Shown here: positions 26,306-36,345 of the stretch, piece after piece
How positions within the stretch are numbered: the first letter of the stretch is position 1
Layout: each line of letters starts with the position of its first letter
From: Pseudarthrobacter sp. ATCC 49987
GTDB taxonomy: Bacteria; Actinomycetota; Actinomycetes; Actinomycetales; Micrococcaceae
Assembly (NCBI RefSeq): GCF_009928425.1
Contig: NZ_JAABNS010000001.1
Span: 2,356,001-2,420,000, forward strand
DNA: 64,000 nt
Reading direction: 5' to 3'
The notes under the pieces: generated by a model
The model's database searches: none
What the model was told of the DNA's origin: nothing
What the model saw: only the letters and a program-made list of their open reading frames with translations
Program-made: the position numbers and the translations under genes

Positions 26306-27202
26306 TTAGAAGAGAACAGTGGCGAACGTGCCCACCTGGCGGAAGCCCACGCGCTCGTAAGTGGCGCGGGCCCGGGTGTTGAAATTGTTGACGTACAGGC
26401 TGGTGACCGGGGCAAGGGTCTGGGCCAGGACGACGGCGGCTGCCATGTAGCCTGCGCTGAGGCCCTGGCCGCGGAACTCCGGGTTCATCCAGACCCCCTG
26501 GACCTGCGTTACCTCCGGGGTGACGGCCCCCAGCTCGGCTTTGAAGACCACCTCGCGCTCGGGGCTCAGGTGCACCATGGAATGGCCCTCGCGGATGAGG
26601 CCCTTGACCCGGCGGCTGTAGTACTCCCGGCCGCCGAGGTAGGGCGAATAGCCCACTTCCTCCTCGAACATCGCCGCGCACGCGGGCAGGATCCGGTCGA
26701 AGTCCGCCAGCTGGCCGAAGCCCAGCTGCGGATTCGGCGTCACGGCGGGCGGCCCGGAAATTGTCATCAGCGGCTGGTCATCGCGGATCTCGTGGGCCGT
26801 CTGGCCGAACAGTTCCAGCCCGGCGTACAAGGCCAGGACCGTGTCGGCCGGACCGAAGATCGAGGCGTACCGCCGGCCCGAGCGGTGCGCGGCGGCTGCC
26901 ACCGCGCCGGCAAGCCCGGGGTCCAGCTGCACGGGCACCAGGTTGGCTCCGGCCCAGCAGGCGCCGAGGAGGGTGCCGCCGTCGAACACGCCAAGGATGC
27001 TGGCCCCGCCGGTCGTGGGCGCCGCCGAACCGGCGGTTGCCAGGTGCGACAGGATGAAGACATTGGCGACGGCGTCCTGCCGCGCCAAGTCCACGAGCTG
27101 GGAAGTGTCCGGCCCCCCAAGGGTCCGGACTGCGACACCGGGAGCGGCGCCGTCCTTACGAGACGCTAACCACGGGGCTACCCTTGACAGCATCTTCGCC
27201 AT
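26306..27202 (-). CDS. GNAT family acetyltransferase with N-terminal DUF4081
   Basis: 298 residues. The first 120 residues form the DUF4081 domain ([35 protein letters not shown]). The C-terminal half is a GNAT fold with the acetyl-CoA loop in [19 protein letters not shown] and [20 protein letters not shown]. The gene is syntenic with ispG and proS across actinobacteria, and its substrate is unknown. It begins inside the 3' end of ispG (overlap about 47 bp), indicating cotranscription. Confidence 0.9.
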   Translation of the reverse strand: MAKMLSRVAPWLASRKDGAAPGVAVRTLGGPDTSQLVDLARQDAVANVFILSHLATAGSAAPTTGGASILGVFDGGTLLGACWAGANLVPVQLDPGLAGAVAAAAHRSGRRYASIFGPADTVLALYAGLELFGQTAHEIRDDQPLMTISGPPAVTPNPQLGFGQLADFDRILPACAAMFEEEVGYSPYLGGREYYSRRVKGLIREGHSMVHLSPEREVVFKAELGAVTPEVTQVQGVWMNPEFRGQGLSAGYMAAAVVLAQTLAPVTSLYVNNFNTRARATYERVGFRQVGTFATVLF

Positions 27203-28322
27203 CGGCCTCCCCCATCTCTTCGGCGATACGCATGGCCTCTTCGATCAGTGTCTCAACAATCTGGTCCTCCGGGACAGTCTTGATGACCTGGCCCCTCACA
27301 AAGATCTGGCCCTTGCCGTTGCCCGAGGCGACACCGAGGTCGGCTTCGCGGGCTTCGCCCGGTCCGTTGACGACACAGCCCATCACGGCAACGCGCAGCG
27401 GGATCTCCATGCCTTCCAGTCCTGCCGTGACCTGCTCGGCCAGCGTGTACACGTCCACCTGGGCGCGGCCGCAGGACGGGCAGGAGACGATCTCGAGCTT
27501 GCGCGGGCGCAGGTTGAGCGACTGCAGGATCTGGTTGCCGACCTTGATTTCCTCCACCGGCGGGGCGGAGAGGGAAACCCGGATGGTGTCGCCGATGCCG
27601 CGGGACAGCAGGGCACCGAAGGCCGTGGCCGACTTGATGGTGCCCTGGAAGGCCGGGCCTGCCTCGGTCACGCCAAGGTGCAGCGGCCAGTCGCCCTGTT
27701 CGGCCAGCATCTCGTAGGCGGCGACCATGATGACAGGATCGTTGTGCTTGACCGAGATCTTGAAGTCGTGGAAGCCGTGCTCCTCGAACAGTGAAGCTTC
27801 CCAGACGGCGGATTCCACGAGGGCTTCCGGGGTGGCCTTGCCGTATTTCTTCAGGATGCCGGGCTCGAGCGAGCCGGCGTTGATGCCGATCCGGATCGAG
27901 GTGCCGTGGTCCTTGGCCGCGCGGGCGATTTCCTTGACCTGGTCATCGAACTTGCGGATGTTGCCGGGGTTCACCCGGACCGCGGCGCAACCGGCTTCGA
28001 TCGCGGCAAAGACGTACTTCGGCTGGAAGTGGATGTCCGCGATGACGGGGATCTGGGACTTGCGGGCGATGATCGGCAGGGCCTCGGCGTCGTCCGCGGA
28101 CGGGCATGCGACGCGCACAATGTCACAGCCGGAGGCCGTGAGCTCGGCGATCTGCTGCAGCGTGGCGTTGATGTCCGTGGTGGGGGTGGTGGTCATCGAC
28201 TGCACGCTGATCGGCGAATCGGAGCCGACGCCGACCGAGCCCACCTTGATCTGGCGGGTCTTGCGGCGCGGCGCGAGGACGGGGGGCGGTGCTGACGGCA
28301 TTCCCAGGCTGACCGAGGTCAC
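27156..28322 (-). CDS. ispG: 4-hydroxy-3-methylbut-2-enyl diphosphate synthase
   Basis: 388 residues; the penultimate [4Fe-4S] step of the MEP isoprenoid pathway. [16 protein letters not shown] and [12 protein letters not shown] open the TIM-barrel domain. Iron-sulfur Cys residues lie in [11 protein letters not shown] and [10 protein letters not shown]. The GTG start at 28322 has AAGGAG 5 nt upstream. With dxr and rseP on the same strand it forms the usual actinobacterial order, but here about 2.3 kb of other genes separate it from rseP. Confidence 0.96.
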   Translation of the reverse strand: MTSVSLGMPSAPPPVLAPRRKTRQIKVGSVGVGSDSPISVQSMTTTPTTDINATLQQIAELTASGCDIVRVACPSADDAEALPIIARKSQIPVIADIHFQPKYVFAAIEAGCAAVRVNPGNIRKFDDQVKEIARAAKDHGTSIRIGINAGSLEPGILKKYGKATPEALVESAVWEASLFEEHGFHDFKISVKHNDPVIMVAAYEMLAEQGDWPLHLGVTEAGPAFQGTIKSATAFGALLSRGIGDTIRVSLSAPPVEEIKVGNQILQSLNLRPRKLEIVSCPSCGRAQVDVYTLAEQVTAGLEGMEIPLRVAVMGCVVNGPGEAREADLGVASGNGKGQIFVRGQVIKTVPEDQIVETLIEEAMRIAEEMGEADGEDAVKGSPVVSVS

Positions 28323-28360
28323 ATGGACTCCTTGTGTCGAAGTAGGTCTGGCGGGGGCGG

Positions 28361-28654
28361 CTAGGCGGCGTGGCCGGCCAGGAGGCCGGTCACGGGAGCC
28401 CAGGCCATGGTGCGGGTGCCGGAGATGGCACCGGCGGCGGCGAAGGGGTCCTGCTTGAGGACCTGGTTCAGGGCCTGCTCATCGGCGGCCTTGAAGATCA
28501 GCAGCGCGCCGGCGCCGTCACCGTAGGGGCCGCTGGCGAGCAGTGTTCCCTCCTGGGCAAGTCCTGCGGTCCATTCGCGGTGCGCCGGGCGGGTGGCGTC
28601 GCGGGCTTCGGAGGATTCGGCGTCGTATACGTACTCAACAGCAAAAACAGTCAT
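28361..28654 (-). CDS. YciI family protein
   Basis: 97 residues, a ferredoxin-like alpha/beta fold of the YCII family ([51 protein letters not shown]). A His-Asp pair is the proposed active site in relatives. The start ATG lies 6 nt after TAGTGT, so the transcript is probably leaderless. ispG follows 39 bp downstream on the same strand and may be cotranscribed. Confidence 0.85.
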   Translation of the reverse strand: MTVFAVEYVYDAESSEARDATRPAHREWTAGLAQEGTLLASGPYGDGAGALLIFKAADEQALNQVLKQDPFAAAGAISGTRTMAWAPVTGLLAGHAA

Positions 28655-28660
28655 ACGGAT

Positions 28661-28666
28661 ACACTA
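28661..28666 (-). promoter_or_regulatory. -10 box for YciI-like gene (leaderless)
   Basis: TAGTGT on the minus strand is followed after 6 nt by the ATG at 28654. Confidence 0.55.
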
Positions 28667-28751
28667 TCGCCCCGCCGGCCAGGTACCCATCCGGGCGGCT
28701 GCCCGGCCGGGTGGTGCGGCGGCGTCATGGTCGCCTGACGGAGCGGCGGCG

Positions 28752-29249
28752 TCAGCCGAGGACGAGCACCTTGGCCAGGGCTGCGACGCCGGCCGCCCAC
28801 AGCAGCGACGTGAGGGTGCCGATGATGAACCGCTCTGCGGCCACTGGGGTCTCCTTCAGCTCGGCAAAACGGCCCAGGCCCTTGATCGCGACCACGTAGG
28901 CGATGGCGACCGGCTCGCCGGCGAGGATTGCGAGGCAGACGGCGAGGCGTTCGAGCACGCCGATGATCGCGCCCCCGCGCAGGATCCGGACGCTGCTGAC
29001 CGAGGTGGCCGCGGTGCCTGCCGCCGGGGCCGCTGGGCCTGCGGTTGCCGTGGTGGTGACCGGGGTGCCACTCATGGCCGAGGGATCAACGGTGACATCC
29101 GCCGCGGGGTCGTTCGCCGGGTCGGCGGCACCGGCGCCGGCGTCCTGCCGGTCATCGATGGTCCGGGCGAGCCGGAAGACCAGGGCCGTCACGGGCCAGC
29201 CGGCGAAACCGGCGATGAGCAGTGTCAGGGTGATCCAGAGGCCGTTCAC
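28752..29249 (-). CDS. Membrane protein encoded with SatD
   Basis: 165 residues with a first membrane segment at about 3-24, a Pro/Ala/Thr/Asp-rich linker (about 33-85), then segments near 93-125 and 145-163. The second half (LERLAVCLAILAGEPVAIAYVV, KGLGRFAEL) is the conserved part and resembles the membrane partner often found beside SatD proteins. The GTG start overlaps the satD stop by 4 bp (GTGA), so the two are translationally coupled. The function is unknown. Confidence 0.75.
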   Translation of the reverse strand: MNGLWITLTLLIAGFAGWPVTALVFRLARTIDDRQDAGAGAADPANDPAADVTVDPSAMSGTPVTTTATAGPAAPAAGTAATSVSSVRILRGGAIIGVLERLAVCLAILAGEPVAIAYVVAIKGLGRFAELKETPVAAERFIIGTLTSLLWAAGVAALAKVLVLG

Positions 29250-29977
29250 CGGTCTCCTTCCGTGCTGTCCGGGGTGCGGGGGTCCGCGGGCCGTCCTCGG
29301 GCGTCATCGCTTCCGGCGATGACCCCGTGGGCGAAGGCCAGCAGCATTTCCGCCGCGGGCCTCGCCGCCCATTCTTCCTGCCAGCCGGAGCGCAGGAGTG
29401 CACGGCTCACCGATTGTTCGGTGATTCCCAGTTCCCGGGCGACGATTTTCTGCGTCCCGTGGGTGCCGGTGTGGCCGTGCTGCACCGAGCGCAGCACATC
29501 CACGACCTTCCACTGCGCGGCCGTCCGGTCCTGGACAAGGCGTCCGATCAGGCGCAGCACTGCCTCGGCATTGGCGCAGGCGCGGGCCCCGGCAGAGCCA
29601 GCGGGCGAGGGTGCGGCCTCCCCCCTGCGCAGGCCGCCGGAGACGACGGCGATTGGCACATGGGCGGCCCCGGACTTGGCCTTCTCGACGGCCACGCGTG
29701 CCGCCACGAAGGCCGGCCCGGATCCTTCCCGCGGGCTGGCCGGCAGCGGCAGGTCCACCGACCCCACGCCGATTCCCACGTACCAGCGGCCGCTGCGGAG
29801 GGCATGCAGGGCGATGTCCACGACTTCGTCGGGGCGCTGCACCACCCCTTGGACCTCGTCGCCCACGGAACGTTCGAAGCGTCCGGCTGTGGAGAGACCG
29901 GCCAGTTCCGCCAGGAGGTCCGGGACGCGGTCGATGTCGGCGCTGCTTCCCCGCTGGTCGATGGTCATCACGTACAT
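29246..29977 (-). CDS. SatD family protein (DNA-binding-like)
   Basis: 243 residues. The first 130 residues match the SatD-type alpha/beta domain (MYVMTIDQRGSS, FERSVGDEVQGVV, WYVGIGVGSVD), which resembles a nucleotide-cyclase-like fold. A C-terminal helix-turn-helix (GTQKIVARELGITEQSVSRAL, read as GTQKIVARELGI then TEQSVSRAL) is near residues 175-200. In streptococci satD lies in the secretion and acid-tolerance operon, but its role is unclear. It is leaderless (TAGGGT 6 nt before the ATG), and the promoter abuts an AT-rich, operator-like patch. This suggests self-regulation by its HTH. Confidence 0.75.
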   Translation of the reverse strand: MYVMTIDQRGSSADIDRVPDLLAELAGLSTAGRFERSVGDEVQGVVQRPDEVVDIALHALRSGRWYVGIGVGSVDLPLPASPREGSGPAFVAARVAVEKAKSGAAHVPIAVVSGGLRRGEAAPSPAGSAGARACANAEAVLRLIGRLVQDRTAAQWKVVDVLRSVQHGHTGTHGTQKIVARELGITEQSVSRALLRSGWQEEWAARPAAEMLLAFAHGVIAGSDDARGRPADPRTPDSTEGDR

Positions 29978-29983
29978 AGCACC

Positions 29984-29989
29984 ACCCTA
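29984..29989 (-). promoter_or_regulatory. -10 box for satD (leaderless)
   Basis: TAGGGT on the minus strand precedes the satD ATG by 6 nt. Confidence 0.55.
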
Positions 29990-29999
29990 AAGGGCTGAT

Positions 30000-30069
30000 C
30001 TTAGAGAATCAATCATTTTCAACTGATTACTTAAAATAAGCCAGAATAAGCTGATATTTGGAAATCAGC
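30000..30069. promoter_or_regulatory. AT-rich operator-like patch upstream of satD
   Basis: Seventy bases are far more AT-rich than the surroundings. They contain repeated CTGAT/ATCAG half-sites, an inverted pair GCTGAT (30050) and ATCAGC (30064), and a direct repeat of AATAAGC. It directly precedes the satD -10 and is likely its -35/operator region. Confidence 0.55.
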
Positions 30070-30139
30070 GCGATCCGGTTAGGCCGTGCGCCGCTCAGCG
30101 CCCCCGGCCCGCAGGGCTAAGGGCCGGACAGCCGACCCG

Positions 30140-30168
30140 TTGACAGCTCCCCCGCGCCGGGCCAGTCT
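30140..30168 (+). promoter_or_regulatory. Sigma70-type promoter for the 155-aa membrane protein
   Basis: A perfect TTGACA (30140-30145) is followed after 17 bp by CAGTCT (30163-30168). This is one of the few promoters in the window with a consensus -35. Confidence 0.5.
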
Positions 30169-30204
30169 GGGGCACAGCAACAACGACGCCGCGGAGGTGG
30201 GCCG

Positions 30205-30672
30205 GTGGCGACACCAACGGAAGCGGCGTTCATCGCTTTCGGTCTCGGTTCCCAGGCCGTGCTCGCCGCTTTCTTCGCCGCCCGGCGCTGGCGTCCCGGA
30301 CTCGCGGACCGCCTGGGCTGGCTCGCCTACGCCGTCGGCGGGCTCGGACTCCCGCTCGGCCTCTGGTTCCTCGTCGAAGGGCAGTCCTGGCGGCTGTATG
30401 TGGGCCCACTCCTGCTAGGCACCTGGGCGCTCTACGGCAGCTATCTCGATCTCTGGCGCCGGGTGGAATGGCGCTCACCGCCCAGGCCGGGTCTGTTGAT
30501 CCCCTACGTGGCCCTGTACTTCTGGGCACAGATGTTCCTGTGGTGGCCGCTCTGGGACCTCCAGCGCCTCGCATGGTCCGTCTTTCTGGTCCTGTTTTGC
30601 GTCAACACCGCCCTGAACCTCGCCGGACATTTCCGCAGGCCGGAGGGCCGCGGCGTCAGCCGAAGAGGTTGA
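30205..30672 (+). CDS. Membrane protein of unknown function (155 aa)
   Basis: Four or five hydrophobic, Trp-rich segments (FIAFGLGSQAVLAAFFAARR, LAYAVGGLGLPLGLWFLVEG, LYVGPLLLGTWALYGSYLDLW, YVALYFWAQMFLWWPLW, WSVFLVLFCVNTALNL). The GTG start follows GGAGGTG. Its 3' end overlaps the rseP gene on the other strand by 17 bp. I do not recognise the family. Confidence 0.75.
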   Translation: MATPTEAAFIAFGLGSQAVLAAFFAARRWRPGLADRLGWLAYAVGGLGLPLGLWFLVEGQSWRLYVGPLLLGTWALYGSYLDLWRRVEWRSPPRPGLLIPYVALYFWAQMFLWWPLWDLQRLAWSVFLVLFCVNTALNLAGHFRRPEGRGVSRRG

Positions 30673-31987
30673 CCGGCTTGACGATGTCCGCGTAGATCAG
30701 CAGGGCGCCCATGCCCATCAGCAGCACCGCCACCACGTAGGTGACCGGGAGCAGCTTGGCGATGTCGAACGCGCCGGGGTCCGGGCGGCCGAAGAGCTTG
30801 GCGATCCTGCGCCGCGCCCCTTCATAGAGCGCGCCGGCGACGTGGCCGCCGTCGAGCGGCAGCAGCGGAATGAGGTTGAAGACGGCCAGCGCGAAGTTGA
30901 GTCCGGCCAGCAGGCCCACCAGGGTGGCCACCCGGGACTGCATCGGCACCTGCTCCATCGCGGCGACTTCGCCGGCCACGCGTCCCACCCCGACCACGCT
31001 GATGGGTCCGTTGGGGTCGCGGGGCTCTTCGCTGAACGCCGCCTTCGCGACACCAACCACGCGCGCCGGGAGGTTCACGACGACGCCGGCGATCTGCTTG
31101 ATGTTCTCGCCCGCCATCGGCAGAACCGTCGACGCCGGCTGGGGCACGAGCGCAGTCTGCGCACCGATGCCCAGGAAACCGACATCCTGGTATTGGAGGG
31201 TGCCGTCGGCGCCCTTGGCCTGGCGGCCGTCGTCGCCCATCACGGGACGCGAGGAGAGGACCGGCGTGACGGCGGTGGTGACCGGGACGCCGTCGCGCTC
31301 CACCGTGATGGTGACCTGTTTGTCCGCGGACGCGCGGATCCAGCCGGTGAGTTCGTCCCAGCTGGTTACGGGTTTGCCGTCGAAGGAGGTGATGACGTCG
31401 TTGGGCAACAGGCCCGCGGCGGCGGCGGGGGTGGGCTTGCAGTCTGCGGAGTCCGGGTCCACGGTTTCGCCGGCCTTGACCTGGCACTTGGAGACGTCGG
31501 CGATCGTGGTGGTCTGGGTGGCCATGCCGAAGCCCATCAGCAGCACGGCGGTGAGCGCCAGTCCGATCAGCATGTTCATGGCCGGTCCGCCGAGCATGAT
31601 GATGATCTTCTTCCAGACCGGAAGTTTGTAGAAGACGCGGTTCGCGTCGGCGGGGCCGACTTCCTCGTGGGCCAGGGAGCGGGCGTCCGAGGCGAGCGAC
31701 TGGAACATGCCCGTGCTGGAGGGACGGACCGTGCCGTCCTCCTTGTTCGGCGGGTACATGCCGATCATCGAGACGAAGCCGCCCAGCGGGATGGCCTTGA
31801 AACCGTACTCGGTCTCGCCCTTCTTGCGGGACCAGATGGTGGGCCCGAAGCCGATCATGTACTTGGTGACGCGGACCTTGAACAGCTTGGCGGGCAGCAG
31901 GTGGCCCACTTCGTGAAGGGCAATGGACACGGCGATGCCGATCGCCACAAAGACGACACCGAGGATAAAGAGGAGGACGGGACTCAT
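30656..31987 (-). CDS. rseP: Site-2 intramembrane zinc metalloprotease (RseP/Rip1 type)
   Basis: 443 residues; cleaves membrane-bound anti-sigma factors and similar substrates. HEVGH (His25, Glu26, His29) in the first membrane helix and LDGGH (Asp379) in the third form the zinc site. A single PDZ domain lies at about residues 190-275 (AAAAGLLPNDVITSFDGKPV). GGPAMNMLIGL is the conserved GxxxN/PxxN loop. The gene lies 18 bp downstream of dxr and has AGGAAG before its ATG. Mycobacterial Rip1 is encoded in the same dxr-rip1-ispG context. Confidence 0.94.
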   Translation of the reverse strand: MSPVLLFILGVVFVAIGIAVSIALHEVGHLLPAKLFKVRVTKYMIGFGPTIWSRKKGETEYGFKAIPLGGFVSMIGMYPPNKEDGTVRPSSTGMFQSLASDARSLAHEEVGPADANRVFYKLPVWKKIIIMLGGPAMNMLIGLALTAVLLMGFGMATQTTTIADVSKCQVKAGETVDPDSADCKPTPAAAAGLLPNDVITSFDGKPVTSWDELTGWIRASADKQVTITVERDGVPVTTAVTPVLSSRPVMGDDGRQAKGADGTLQYQDVGFLGIGAQTALVPQPASTVLPMAGENIKQIAGVVVNLPARVVGVAKAAFSEEPRDPNGPISVVGVGRVAGEVAAMEQVPMQSRVATLVGLLAGLNFALAVFNLIPLLPLDGGHVAGALYEGARRRIAKLFGRPDPGAFDIAKLLPVTYVVAVLLMGMGALLIYADIVKPVNLFG

Positions 31988-32005
31988 ACTTCGATCTGCT
32001 GCTTC

Positions 32006-33190
32006 CTAGACGCTTCTGACGGCTAAACGTTCGTGGGTGCGGGCGCGTGCCCATCTTTCAGCATCCAGCACGGACTCCACCGTCAGCCCGGAGGACCCTG
32101 TGTGTTCGCTGAGGACTGCTTCGATGGTATCGACGATGTCGGTGAACCGGATCCGGCCGGCATGGAAGGCCATGACGGCCTCCTCGTTCGCGGCATTGAA
32201 GACGGCCGGGTACGTGCTGCCCTGCTTGGCGGCGTCCTTCGCCAGCCCGACGGCGGGGAACGCCACGGTGTCGAGCGGCTCGAAGGTCCAGCTGGTGGCC
32301 TGGGTCCAGTCGCAGGCCGGGGCGGCCTTCGGTACCCGGTCCGGCCAGCCGAGGCCCAGGGCGATGGGCAGGCGCATGTCCGGCGGGGAGGCCTGGGCAA
32401 TCGTGGAGCCGTCGATGAACTGGACCATGGAGTGGACCACGGACTGCGGGTGGACCACGACGTCGATCTTCTCCAGAGGGATGTCGAAGAGCAGATGCGC
32501 TTCGATCACTTCCAGGCCCTTGTTGACCAGGCTGGCGGAGTTGGTGGTGACCATCAGGCCCATATCCCAGGTGGGGTGGGCGAGGGCGTCCTGCGGGGAC
32601 ACATCGTGCAGCTCTTCACGGGTCTTGCCGCGGAAGGGCCCGCCCGAGGCCGTGAGGATCAGCCGGTCCACCTCGCCCGCGGTGCCGGAGCGCAGACACT
32701 GGGCGATGGCGGAGTGTTCGGAGTCGACCGGGACGATCTGGCCTTCGCGGGCCGCGGCCTTGACCAGGGCGCCGCCGACAATCAGGGATTCCTTGTTGGC
32801 CAGGGCCAGGGTGGCGCCGGATTTGAGTGCCGCAAGGGTGGGCGCCAGGCCGATGGAGCCCGTGATGCCGTTGAGAACCACGTCAGCTTCGATCTCCGCG
32901 ATCCGGGTGGAGGCGTCCGGGCCGGTGATGATCTCGGGGCGGTAGCCTGTCACTCCGGCCGCGGCGGCGGCGTTGTCGATCAGTGTCTGGAGCGCCGTTG
33001 CGTCGCCGGCGGCTGTGCCGACAGCCAGGGCGCGGGTGTGGACGGCCTGCCGGGCCAGGAGTTCGAGGTTGCCGCCGCCCGCGCTGAGCGCGACGACCTC
33101 GAAAAGGTGCGGGGCGCCGTCGACGACGTCAAGCGCCTGTGTGCCGATGGAACCGGTGGACCCGAGGAGGACGATCTTGCGCGGCTGCAT
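32006..33190 (-). CDS. dxr: 1-deoxy-D-xylulose-5-phosphate reductoisomerase
   Basis: 394 residues; converts DXP to MEP with [19 protein letters not shown] (residues 9-22) is the dinucleotide-binding site. [25 protein letters not shown] and [15 protein letters not shown] are the substrate and metal-binding signatures, and [14 protein letters not shown] is the flexible loop region. It is the first gene of the dxr-rseP unit on this strand. Confidence 0.96.
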   Translation of the reverse strand: MQPRKIVLLGSTGSIGTQALDVVDGAPHLFEVVALSAGGGNLELLARQAVHTRALAVGTAAGDATALQTLIDNAAAAAGVTGYRPEIITGPDASTRIAEIEADVVLNGITGSIGLAPTLAALKSGATLALANKESLIVGGALVKAAAREGQIVPVDSEHSAIAQCLRSGTAGEVDRLILTASGGPFRGKTREELHDVSPQDALAHPTWDMGLMVTTNSASLVNKGLEVIEAHLLFDIPLEKIDVVVHPQSVVHSMVQFIDGSTIAQASPPDMRLPIALGLGWPDRVPKAAPACDWTQATSWTFEPLDTVAFPAVGLAKDAAKQGSTYPAVFNAANEEAVMAFHAGRIRFTDIVDTIEAVLSEHTGSSGLTVESVLDAERWARARTHERLAVRSV

Positions 33191-33248
33191 GATTCAAGTA
33201 TCCCGCACCGGGTTCTGTGCTCGGGCCGCCCGCCTGGTCCTGCAGGCG

Positions 33249-33254
33249 TAACGT
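33249..33254 (+). promoter_or_regulatory. -10 box for the LMF-like gene (leaderless)
   Basis: TAACGT is followed after 7 nt by GTG 33262; there is no ribosome site. Confidence 0.5.
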
Positions 33255-33261
33255 GGTGATC

Positions 33262-34758
33262 GTGGAGTGGACGGCCTGGTTTGATGCGCCGGAATACGAG
33301 TTCGCCCGGCAGGTGCTGCAGCGCGGCATCGCCACGCTCTATTTTGTGGCCTTCCTGTCCTCGCTCAACCAGTTTCCTGCCCTCCTCGGCGAGCGCGGGC
33401 TGTTGCCGGTGCCGGATTTCCTGGCACGTTCCAGCCGGCTGCGCAGGCCCACCCTGTTCAGCTGGCGCTACACGGACCGGCTGCTGCGCACGGTGTGCTG
33501 GGCCGGGCTGGCCATTGCGGCCACGATCGTCATGGGCCTGCCCCAGCTAGGCCCGCCCTGGGTTCCCCTGCTGGCGTTCCTGGCCCTGTGGCTCTTGTAC
33601 ATGTCGATCGTTAATGTGGGGCAGACCTTCTACGGCTTCGGCTGGGAGATGCTGCTGCTCGAGGCCGGGTTCATTGTGGCGTTCCTCGGCTCGGACCAGA
33701 CTCCCCCGCCGCGGACCATCCTGATCCTGCTGGCCTGGCTGGTGTTCCGGCTGGAGTTCGGCGCCGGCATGATCAAGATCCGCGGCGGCCGGGAATGGCG
33801 TGACCTGACCGCCCTCTACTACCACCACGAGACCCAGCCGATGCCCGGGCCGCTCAGCCGGCAGGCGCACTTGCTGCCCAAGCCGTGGCACCGGATCGAG
33901 GTCCTGGGCAACCATTTTGCGCAGCTGGTGGTGCCCTTTTTCCTCTTCGCCCCGCAACCGCTGGCCAGTATGGCCGCCGGCATCATCATCTTCACGCAGC
34001 TCTGGCTGGTGGCGAGCGGGAACTTCGCCTGGCTCAACTGGATGGCGATCCTGCTGGCCTTCGCCGCGGTCAGCGACCCCGTGGCGCATGCCGTCATCCC
34101 GGCGATCCCGCTCGACTGGCATGCTGCGTCGGCAGGGACTGCGGCAGGGGCCGGTGCCGGCGCGGCCGGCGCGGCCGGCAGCCAGGCGCCGGTCGCGTGG
34201 CTCGTGGTGGTCCTGGTCGCCACGGTGCTGCTGGTGGTGCTCAGCTACCGCCCGGTCGAGAACCTGTTCTCCCGCTACCAGCTGATGAACGCCGCCTTTA
34301 ACCGCTGGCAGCTCGGGAACACCTACGGAGCTTTCGGCACGGTCACGAAGCAGCGGATCGAAATCGTGGTGGAGGGCACCTTCGCCGCGGATCCCGACGA
34401 CGCCGCGGACTGGCGGGAATACGGGTTCCGCGGAAAGCCCGGCGACGTCCGCCGGATCCCGCGCCAGTGGGCGCCCTACCACCTGCGCCTGGACTGGCTG
34501 ATGTGGTTCCTGCCGCTGCGCACCGTGCACGAGCAGTGGTTCTATGCCTTCCTGGCCAAACTGCTGGTGGCCGACCGGCCCACCCTGCGCCTGCTGCGGC
34601 ATGATCCGTTCGACGGCGCCCGGCCCCGCTGGGTGCGGGCCAGCAGCTACCTGTACCGCTTCGCCACCCGGGAGGAATTCCGTGCCACCGGCCAGCGCTG
34701 GATCCGGATGCTGCTGGACGAGTCCATTCCGCCCCTGTCGCTGCCGCCTGGGGACTGA
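33262..34758 (+). CDS. Lipase maturation factor family membrane protein
   Basis: 498 residues, a polytopic membrane protein resembling eukaryotic LMF1. Characteristic stretches are YFVAFLSSLNQFPALLGERG, GWEMLLLEAGFIVAFLG, LEFGAGMIKIRGGREWRDLT, ALYYHHETQPMPGPLS, PRQWAPYHLRLDWLMWF and EQWFYAFLAKLLVADRP. An Ala/Gly-rich low-complexity loop lies near residues 290-312. The bacterial role is unknown. The GTG start is placed at 33262 next to the TAACGT box. Confidence 0.88.
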   Translation: MEWTAWFDAPEYEFARQVLQRGIATLYFVAFLSSLNQFPALLGERGLLPVPDFLARSSRLRRPTLFSWRYTDRLLRTVCWAGLAIAATIVMGLPQLGPPWVPLLAFLALWLLYMSIVNVGQTFYGFGWEMLLLEAGFIVAFLGSDQTPPPRTILILLAWLVFRLEFGAGMIKIRGGREWRDLTALYYHHETQPMPGPLSRQAHLLPKPWHRIEVLGNHFAQLVVPFFLFAPQPLASMAAGIIIFTQLWLVASGNFAWLNWMAILLAFAAVSDPVAHAVIPAIPLDWHAASAGTAAGAGAGAAGAAGSQAPVAWLVVVLVATVLLVVLSYRPVENLFSRYQLMNAAFNRWQLGNTYGAFGTVTKQRIEIVVEGTFAADPDDAADWREYGFRGKPGDVRRIPRQWAPYHLRLDWLMWFLPLRTVHEQWFYAFLAKLLVADRPTLRLLRHDPFDGARPRWVRASSYLYRFATREEFRATGQRWIRMLLDESIPPLSLPPGD

Positions 34759-34774
34759 GGTGTCCGGGGACTGA

Positions 34775-34800
34775 GGTGCCCGGGCCCTCGCCCGGGCACC
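34775..34800. terminator. Bidirectional hairpin between LMF-like gene and tctA
   Basis: An 11-bp perfect stem, GGTGCCCGGGC with GCCCGGGCACC, and a 4-nt CCTC loop between convergent genes. Confidence 0.7.
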
Positions 34801-34812
34801 CGTCCATCCGGA

Positions 34813-36345
34813 CTAGACCGACACCTCGTCCTTCACCGACACGGCCTCCAGCGAGGCCTGGCGGCGGCGAAGCCACCAGGAGCCCACGAAGATCAGGGCC
34901 ATGGAGACGTAGACCACCACTGCGAAGGGCGAGGAGAACAGCGCCGTGGGGTCGTTCTGCGAAAGCTGCAGCGAGCGCCGCAGCTGCACTTCGAACATCG
35001 GCCCGAGGATCATCGCCACCACCATGGGCGCCACGGGGTAGCCGTAGCGGCGCATGAAGTAGCCCAGAATGCCGACCAGCAGGAGGATGCCGACGTCGGC
35101 CGCGGCGAAGTTCACCGAGAAGGCGCCCAGCGCCGCGAAGACCAGGATGCCCGCGTAGAGGTAGGGCCGCGGGATCTGCAGGATCTTCACCCAGAGCCCA
35201 ACCAGTGGCAGGTTCAGCACGAGCAGCATCAGGTTGCCCACGTACAGCGAGGCGATCAGGGTCCACACCAATGCACCCTGGTTCTCGAACAGGAGCGGCC
35301 CGGGCTGGATCTGGTAGCGCTGGAATGCGGTGAGCATCATGGCCGCGGTCGCCGTCGTCGGAATTCCGAGCGTCAGCAGCGGGACCAGGACGCCGGCGGC
35401 GGCGGCGTTGTTCGCCGCTTCCGGGCCGGCCACGCCCTCGATAGCGCCCTTGCCGAACTGTGCCTTGTTCGCGCCCTTGGCCAGTTTCCGTTCCGCGGCG
35501 TAGGACAGGAAGGTGGAGACGTCCGCGCCGCCGGCCGGCACCGTGCCGATGGGGAACCCGATGAAGGTGCCCCGCAGCCACGGCTTCCAGGACCGTTTCC
35601 AGTCCTCCTTGGACAGCCAGGCGTTTTTGCCCTTGCTGACCGGGATGACCTCGACCGGCCCGTGCCGCAGCTTCGATGCCACGTACAGGGCCTCCCCGAG
35701 GGCGAAGAGGCCCACGGCGACGAGGACCATGTCGATCCCGTCCACCAGCGTGGGGTTGTCGAAGGTGAAACGCTGTTGCGCGGTGCTGTCATCGATGCCG
35801 ATCATCCCGATGAACAACCCCAGTGCCAGGGAGGCGAGGCCGCGCAATACGGAGGCGCCCAGCAGGGCACCGACGGTGAGGAATGCCACCACCATCAGGG
35901 CCACGTAGTCCACGGGGCCCAGGCCCACGGCCAGTTCCGCGACGACGGGCGCCAGGAATGACAGCAGCACGGTCGCAATGGTGCCGGCGACGAACGAGCC
36001 GATCGCCGCTGTCGCCAGTGCCGCGGCGCCCCGGCCCGCCTTGGCCATCTTATTGCCCTCAAGCGCCGTGACAATCGAGGACGACTCGCCCGGAGTGTTG
36101 AGCAGGATGGAGGTGGTGGAACCGCCGTACATGCCGCCGTAGTAGATGCCGGCGAACACGATCAGGGCGGCCGCGGGATCCAGCGCATAGGTGATGGGCA
36201 TCAGCAGCGCGACGGTCATCGCCGGGCCGATGCCGGGCAGCACGCCGACGGCGGTGCCGACGAAGACGCCGCCCAAGGCGTAGAGCAGGTAGACCGGCTG
36301 CAGCGCCGTCGAGAAACCCTCAAGAAGCATCATGAAGCTATCCAT
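34813..36345 (-). CDS. tctA: Tripartite tricarboxylate transporter, large permease TctA
   Basis: 510 residues with about 12 membrane segments; the large channel subunit of a TTT importer for citrate-like acids. Hallmarks are [20 protein letters not shown] and [20 protein letters not shown] in the first half, with the repeated version [16 protein letters not shown] and [21 protein letters not shown] in the second. The start ATG overlaps the tctB stop by 8 bp, so the pair is coupled. The operon order is tctC-tctB-tctA. Confidence 0.94.
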   Translation of the reverse strand: MDSFMMLLEGFSTALQPVYLLYALGGVFVGTAVGVLPGIGPAMTVALLMPITYALDPAAALIVFAGIYYGGMYGGSTTSILLNTPGESSSIVTALEGNKMAKAGRGAAALATAAIGSFVAGTIATVLLSFLAPVVAELAVGLGPVDYVALMVVAFLTVGALLGASVLRGLASLALGLFIGMIGIDDSTAQQRFTFDNPTLVDGIDMVLVAVGLFALGEALYVASKLRHGPVEVIPVSKGKNAWLSKEDWKRSWKPWLRGTFIGFPIGTVPAGGADVSTFLSYAAERKLAKGANKAQFGKGAIEGVAGPEAANNAAAAGVLVPLLTLGIPTTATAAMMLTAFQRYQIQPGPLLFENQGALVWTLIASLYVGNLMLLVLNLPLVGLWVKILQIPRPYLYAGILVFAALGAFSVNFAAADVGILLLVGILGYFMRRYGYPVAPMVVAMILGPMFEVQLRRSLQLSQNDPTALFSSPFAVVVYVSMALIFVGSWWLRRRQASLEAVSVKDEVSV

